Positions 59,444-64,000 of a stretch of 64,000 nucleotides of DNA are shown here, in pieces. The stretch's first letter is position 1. Every line of letters begins with the position of its first letter. The position numbers and the translations under genes were made by a program. The notes beneath the pieces were generated by a model, which was given only the letters and a program-made list of their open reading frames with translations, had not been told where the DNA came from and did no database searches. The stretch lies in the NCBI GenBank assembly GCA_025331445.1, contig JAIWNE010000059.1, positions 62,001-126,000 on the forward strand, written 5' to 3'. Source of the DNA: Blakeslea trispora. Taxonomy: Eukaryota; Mucoromycota; Mucoromycetes; Mucorales; Choanephoraceae.

Positions 59444-61602
59444 TTAAACATAACTACGTCCGTGGTGTTCTTCAAGCAAACCGGATTCCTCTTCTTCTTG
59501 GTCTTCCAGATGATGCTCAGAATATGCATCAGAAGACTTGAACATGGCAATTGCAAAGCCAATAAGAAAAGAGGCTAGAAAAGCCCATTGAGAGTAATAA
59601 AGAATAAATCCAAACAAAGGTGTATTGATTGTCATACGGTCGATCAACACAGAAGAAACAGTAGGTGTGCATATTTCTGATAGCAACAAATTAGAATATA
59701 AAATAATAAGCAAAAAAACTACAACTTTTTTTTTTTTTTTTTTTTTACCAATAGGGGCATATATATCACAGGGAACGATTTTATCAATCTCAAGACTACA
59801 ATCTCTTCGTCCACCTTCGGTATGGTTACACTACAGATAATAAGTTTTAATTTGTATAGCTTGTATATAATAAACCAACTTACATAGACTTGACTACCAA
59901 AATGTGCATAACCAGGTGTCACAATAGAGGTCATTGAGTAATTAATTGCAAACAAGCCAAAAGTGAGCACAAGACTTGAAAACAACAATGCTTGTGGCTT
60001 GGTGGATCGCTTTTTGATACGGTAAAGGGTGACCCAGAGGCATCGAACACCTGTCTGAATCATACCTGTCATGGTAGCCAAAAAGCAATATAAAAAGATA
60101 ACCATCATAACAACAGCATCTAATGGGAATAACTGTATGTGTGTGTGTGTATGTGTAATGTTTAGAGGAAACAATCAATTCTGATTTTCTTTGTTTCTTT
60201 ATGGTTACCTTTTGAAGATGTACCATAACGAAATTAATTGGATTAAATAAGGTAGTCTGACTGATAATAAATCCACATCGGCGTCCGCAGACAGAAAAGA
60301 AGATTTTGTCAAAACTAGAGGAATTATCAGCTAAATATAATAAATAGATTGAATCCAGCCTACATTGTCATCACCATCGAAAAGGACATCAATAAAATAA
60401 ATACAATCAAAATCAACCCGATGAAAACCTTAAATACCGGTCAAGTGTTACATTAGCAGAGACAAAGAAAATACACTTAAATGTAACCTACCTGAAATGG
60501 TCTTAAACATTTCAATACGCGTTGAACAAAGCTAGTCTTGTCTTCCTCAATACCATTTAAGCGACGTGTCAATATTCTAACGCGCATGTCATTGTCAATG
60601 ATTTGATGACACAAGACATTCTTTTCTCGTTTTTACCTCTCTTCATCATTCAAGTTCTCTAATGTACGATAATCATGGGTACTAAGAGCTACGTCTGATC
60701 CAGCATATTTCTGTTCAATCTCTTGTTGTTGTCGGCGAACGATTTCCAAGCGACGATGTACATCCTCATCTTCTGTGTCAATGGTTCGCTTATGCTTGAT
60801 CAAATAGAAAGGTAAAAGGGATAACCCAGGAGCCTTGTTTTGTTTTGTTTTAAGAGACATGTAAACACTCGTATGTTTTTATATGCAACTTACTGTATAG
60901 ATAATGAACACAAACATACCAGGAATCCATAAACAAGCAACCACAAACCATACAGCTTTTGCTCCATCTATTTGAATAGACAATCAATACAAACGATTCT
61001 TCTTTAGGCTATTGTTTGTAACATACGGCTTTCCGTTAATAGATAACGGAACCATTCTAAATTAATATGCGGAGGCAAAACATTGGGCTTGAGAAACAGA
61101 CCAAAAAAGAACAAGAATCCTAGGACAAGCAGGAAGAAAGTGGTGTATTTGGTTGCATGCATCTTCTTTCTTCCTCCTTCTGCCTGATGATAGAAATAGG
61201 CATAAGGTACAAAGAAGAACAAGAAGGTAAGGATGAGTCCATAGAGTATGTAGTATACTGTCTGAACAGTAAAAGTCATCCAGTAAATCGTATCACGATC
61301 TGCCCATTTCTTCTTTAAGCCTGTTTCTGAATCCACAGTTGATGAAACCAAAAATATATCAATCGGCAATAAAGCAGCAGTCCACAAAGAAATGGCTATC
61401 AACAGAGTAGTGACCCAAGTAGCCGAACGTTCCGACTCACGCTTACTTTGATAATATTGTGTAAAGCCAACACTAAACAAGCCTATAGCCTTTATAGACT
61501 GAGGTTTAAAAAAAACACCATTTTTTTTTCTTTTTTTTTCTTTTCACTTACAATGGCCATAATACCATAAACTGTCCAAGCTACGCCAACAACAGCTGAC
61601 AT
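59444..61602 (-). CDS. LMBRD1: LMBD1-like lysosomal/vacuolar membrane protein (cobalamin export)
   Basis: In animals LMBD1 works with the ABC transporter ABCD4 in releasing cobalamin from lysosomes. Ten exons (61602-61552, 61498-61027, 60967-60894, 60833-60637, 60576-60492, 60428-60364, 60314-60209, 60132-59884, 59830-59749, 59676-59444) give 537 aa, almost the human length. About nine TM segments. Family blocks seen: YYQSKRESERSATWVTTLL, ADRDTIYWMTFTVQTVYYIL, GLSLLPFYLIKHKR, CGRRCGFIISQTTLFNPINF, LFPLDAVVMMVIFLYCF, YSMTSIVTPGYAHFGSQ and INTPLFGFILYYSQWAF. These follow LMBD1 in order. The exon 2 acceptor could lie a few codons further in. The start is 201 bp from the DOP1 stop on the same strand. 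Confidence 0.88.
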
Positions 61603-61803
61603 TTAATTTCTCTTTTTTTATTATTATTATGATTATTCTGTTGTTGTCAAAAAGTAGACAAGTAGGGCCAAAAATAAGGGGGGGGGAGTAGTTAACAAGG
61701 AAGAGCAAAGTAAGAGAATAAGAAAAAAGAAAATTATGTCAAATAGAGAAAATAAATGCGAGGATTCTATGAAACGTTTAATATGATGTCATGATTGTCT
61801 CAC

Positions 61804-64000
61804 TTAATCTCCTCCTTCTTCTTCTAAAAGGTCACCAAGCAACAAGCTCTCTATAAACGGCAAATCAGGCTTGGAAAGAGTAAATGACGACTGATACACG
61901 TAAAGCCCAACATGCTCAACAAAGAACGAAAGTTGACGTATGGATGTAATACTACGCATAGTCAACATAGGGCGCTTCAAAGAGCCTAAAGATGGCTGCA
62001 TATCTGTTTCTGAGAACGAGAAATCAAAAGCATCCTGCGTCAAATTGTTAAAAATGAACAATCAAAAAGAAGTCGCAATCAAGAGCTTACATTGGATTCA
62101 CTCGACATCTTTCGAGTCAACATTTCCATCATGGGTATAGGTTCTTCTGTTTGAGGCTTGATAAGTGTTTCAACTGTATCGCGAATAAATATCCACTGAT
62201 AGATCTGGAAGGCATCTAGTTCTAGTGTACATAACAGATCTAAATATTTACAACCAGCTAATGCAATCTGTGCTTCTTCTAGGCGATCTTGGAAGTCATG
62301 ATTCAAGAACGAATGGTAGAGTCGCATCTATTCAGATACATGATTATCAGAAAAGCATGTATATGTGATCTGATTCCTTTCTTACCAGTTCTGTCACCAA
62401 CACAGGCCAGAAATTACTCAAATGCTTTTGTGAGAAACGCACGAGAATGACACGGAGACAAAGATAAATCTCCGTATGTACCATTTCGCTATGCTCAAGC
62501 TTCAATAACTCGACAATCTTTTCTTGGATCATAGGTAACTGAGGTACATATTGATCCATGGTACCTGAAAACAGGACAAATGATAGCCGTCTCAGATTTA
62601 ATGACCGATTCAATGTTTCTAAATCCCTATTCGAGAAAAAGGCTGTAGAAGGTGTTGTGGTGATGCGCGCCATCAGTTCGGTCATTCGTTCCTTTTCGAT
62701 AGAGAACGCCGTATGAATAATTGTCATCCACTTTTTTGCAGACACACTGTTCATATAAAAAAAGCGAGGATCAATAAAGACTTCCCATACTTCTTTGCGC
62801 CATGTCTTGTATGTGAATGGCATGCATGCCATTTCACAGAGCTGATCAAGTATAATAGGACTCTTCACCTTTGATTTCAACAGTGGCCCAATCACATAAT
62901 ACACAAGATTGTTCAAGAGCGAATTGATTTTGTCATTATCGCCTACAAGTAATCGAAGGCGAGGAATGACTTGGTTGGCGAGGTACTGGTTTACTTGGCT
63001 AATCATCACATCTTCTCTTAGTTTCCAGCTGGCTTTCTTTTCCATGTCCAATACGTTGCTGATGGACACATTGCGCGTGGTGCTATCAACAGAGTGAATG
63101 ATGCTGCTGTTGTTGTGACTTGAAATGCTGTTGGCATTGGATGCAACATGACTCTCATTGGATTCAACAGTGTGTGTAGAAGAAGTGTCATCGAGAATAG
63201 ATGGATCGTCATACAGGGTAGCAGATCTACCACGAATCCATAGACTCTGGTCAAATGATTTGCCAGCAATCAAGATACAATAATCGACGCAACGCTGATA
63301 CAGTTCTTGTGCATCCTTTCGTATACGCTTCTTATGATCAAAATCATTTGCCTTTGTCAATTCCTCGAGCGATACTGTCAGGAACCTCATTAGGCCAGGT
63401 AGGAATAGCTTGAATGTACTTGCTTGAGACAGATAGTCCTTTGAGAACGAATGAATCATAGGCCATAGCAAGACAATAGATTCTGGATTCTTTATGTAGC
63501 CACAATAGATTTCAGCAAACCTCAAAGTAGAAGTATCCGAGCTATTTATAAAAAAGAGACAGGGGTTAAAAGAAAGAAAGGAGGTACTCTTGCAGCTTTG
63601 TTTGTATACTTACAGTTTACCTTGACGAATAATCTTGCGACGACGTTGTTGATAAGCACCAGGTGTTCTCTGTCGAATACTGTCCAATAAGGTAGTAATA
63701 ATATGTTGAGGGGTACTCGTTGGTGTGCAGCTCAGGACATCTAATGTAGTCATATGATATTCTTGCGTCTGATCCAATTCCAATGCAGTAGGGTTTTCTA
63801 TATAGAAGATTTCAATCAAGCCCTCAACAAAATCGGCAATAGAGTATTTAAATAACTTTTCAAAGATGACCTCTAAGCGCCCTTTGGCCTGATCTGCAGC
63901 ATAAGAGAAGCTATGCAGTATGGCTTCCACCTTGGCTTCACCCAATGCTTGAACGGTAGCTTCATTCCATTGAGGTCTTCTAAAGACATGCCAAGTGTTG
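61804..64000 (-). CDS. DOP1: Dopey-family protein DOP1, C-terminal part
   Basis: Very large cytosolic protein that binds Golgi/endosome membranes with Mon2 and the flippase Neo1, important for membrane traffic and cell shape. The 5' part lies beyond the window. Visible exons: 64000-63614 (open at the edge), 63541-62386, 62327-62091 and 62034-61804, with all phases matching and stop at 61804-61806. Family marks: the C-terminal leucine-zipper-like and helical repeats, with FFYMNSVSAKKWMTIIHTAF, LNLRRLSFVLFSGTMDQYVP, IYLCLRVILVRFSQKHLSNF and WPVLVTELVRK near the end. A Ser/His/Asn-rich insert (codons around 63060-63200) is less conserved. Confidence 0.88.

Overview
The window reads as nuclear DNA of an early-diverging filamentous fungus, most likely Mucoromycota (Mucorales-like). 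The evidence is AT-rich intergenic DNA with many poly-A/poly-T runs, short GT-AG introns (mostly 50-110 nt), compact eukaryotic genes, and gene content that is fungal (PRM1, MDV1, CLU1, Zn2Cys6 and Msn2-like regulators) plus genes that yeasts lack (TRAP1-type Hsp90, an LMBD1 homologue, muskelin). No tRNA, rRNA, CRISPR array or prokaryote-style operon was found. I could not identify the species.

Layout. 1-1.7 kb: 5' two-thirds of a muskelin gene (minus), cut by the window edge. 3.7-5.1 kb: old yellow enzyme. 5.1-9.2 kb: gene-poor, with a decayed Tc1/mariner catalytic fragment. 9.2-9.9 kb: small Zn2Cys6 regulator, convergent with a seven-exon kynureninase (10.9-12.7 kb). 13.9-14.6 kb: internally deleted Tc1-like element that still has an open DNA-binding ORF. 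14.8-22 kb: dense block with TRAP1, an F-box/LRR-like protein, ribosomal protein S2 and a four-span SUR7/PalI-like protein. 23.5-27.6 kb: two EF-hand proteins about 3 kb apart. 29.5-33.0 kb: PRM1 (cell fusion) and a SET/MYND methyltransferase, tail to tail with 7 bp between stops. 34.4-35.2 kb: unrecognised multi-exon relic. 35.5-37.1 kb: type I membrane protein. 38.8-45.7 kb: MDV1 and CLU1, two mitochondrial-dynamics genes in tandem. 48.4-50.5 kb: SAM + HMG-box regulator. 50.5-56.3 kb: transposon graveyard containing a Mutator-like relic and an 87-bp-arm inverted repeat. 56.3-59.0 kb: bHLH (with a 29-glutamine run) and Msn2-like C2H2 regulators. 59.4-64 kb: LMBD1 homologue and the 3' part of DOP1.

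Functional threads. MDV1, CLU1 and TRAP1 act on or in mitochondria. PRM1 acts at the plasma membrane during cell fusion. LMBD1 and DOP1 are endomembrane proteins. Four or five sequence-specific regulators are spread over the window, three of them within 11 kb. Multi-exon coordinates were derived by hand from splice consensus plus reading-phase consistency. Every complete spliced model closes in frame with a total divisible by three.

No obvious new multi-gene system was found. The most unusual structure is the long inverted repeat inside the Mutator-like relic (51.30-51.51 kb), which would fold into a nearly perfect hairpin RNA. Next are the DNA-binding-only Tc1 derivative and the GC-AG intron in kynureninase.
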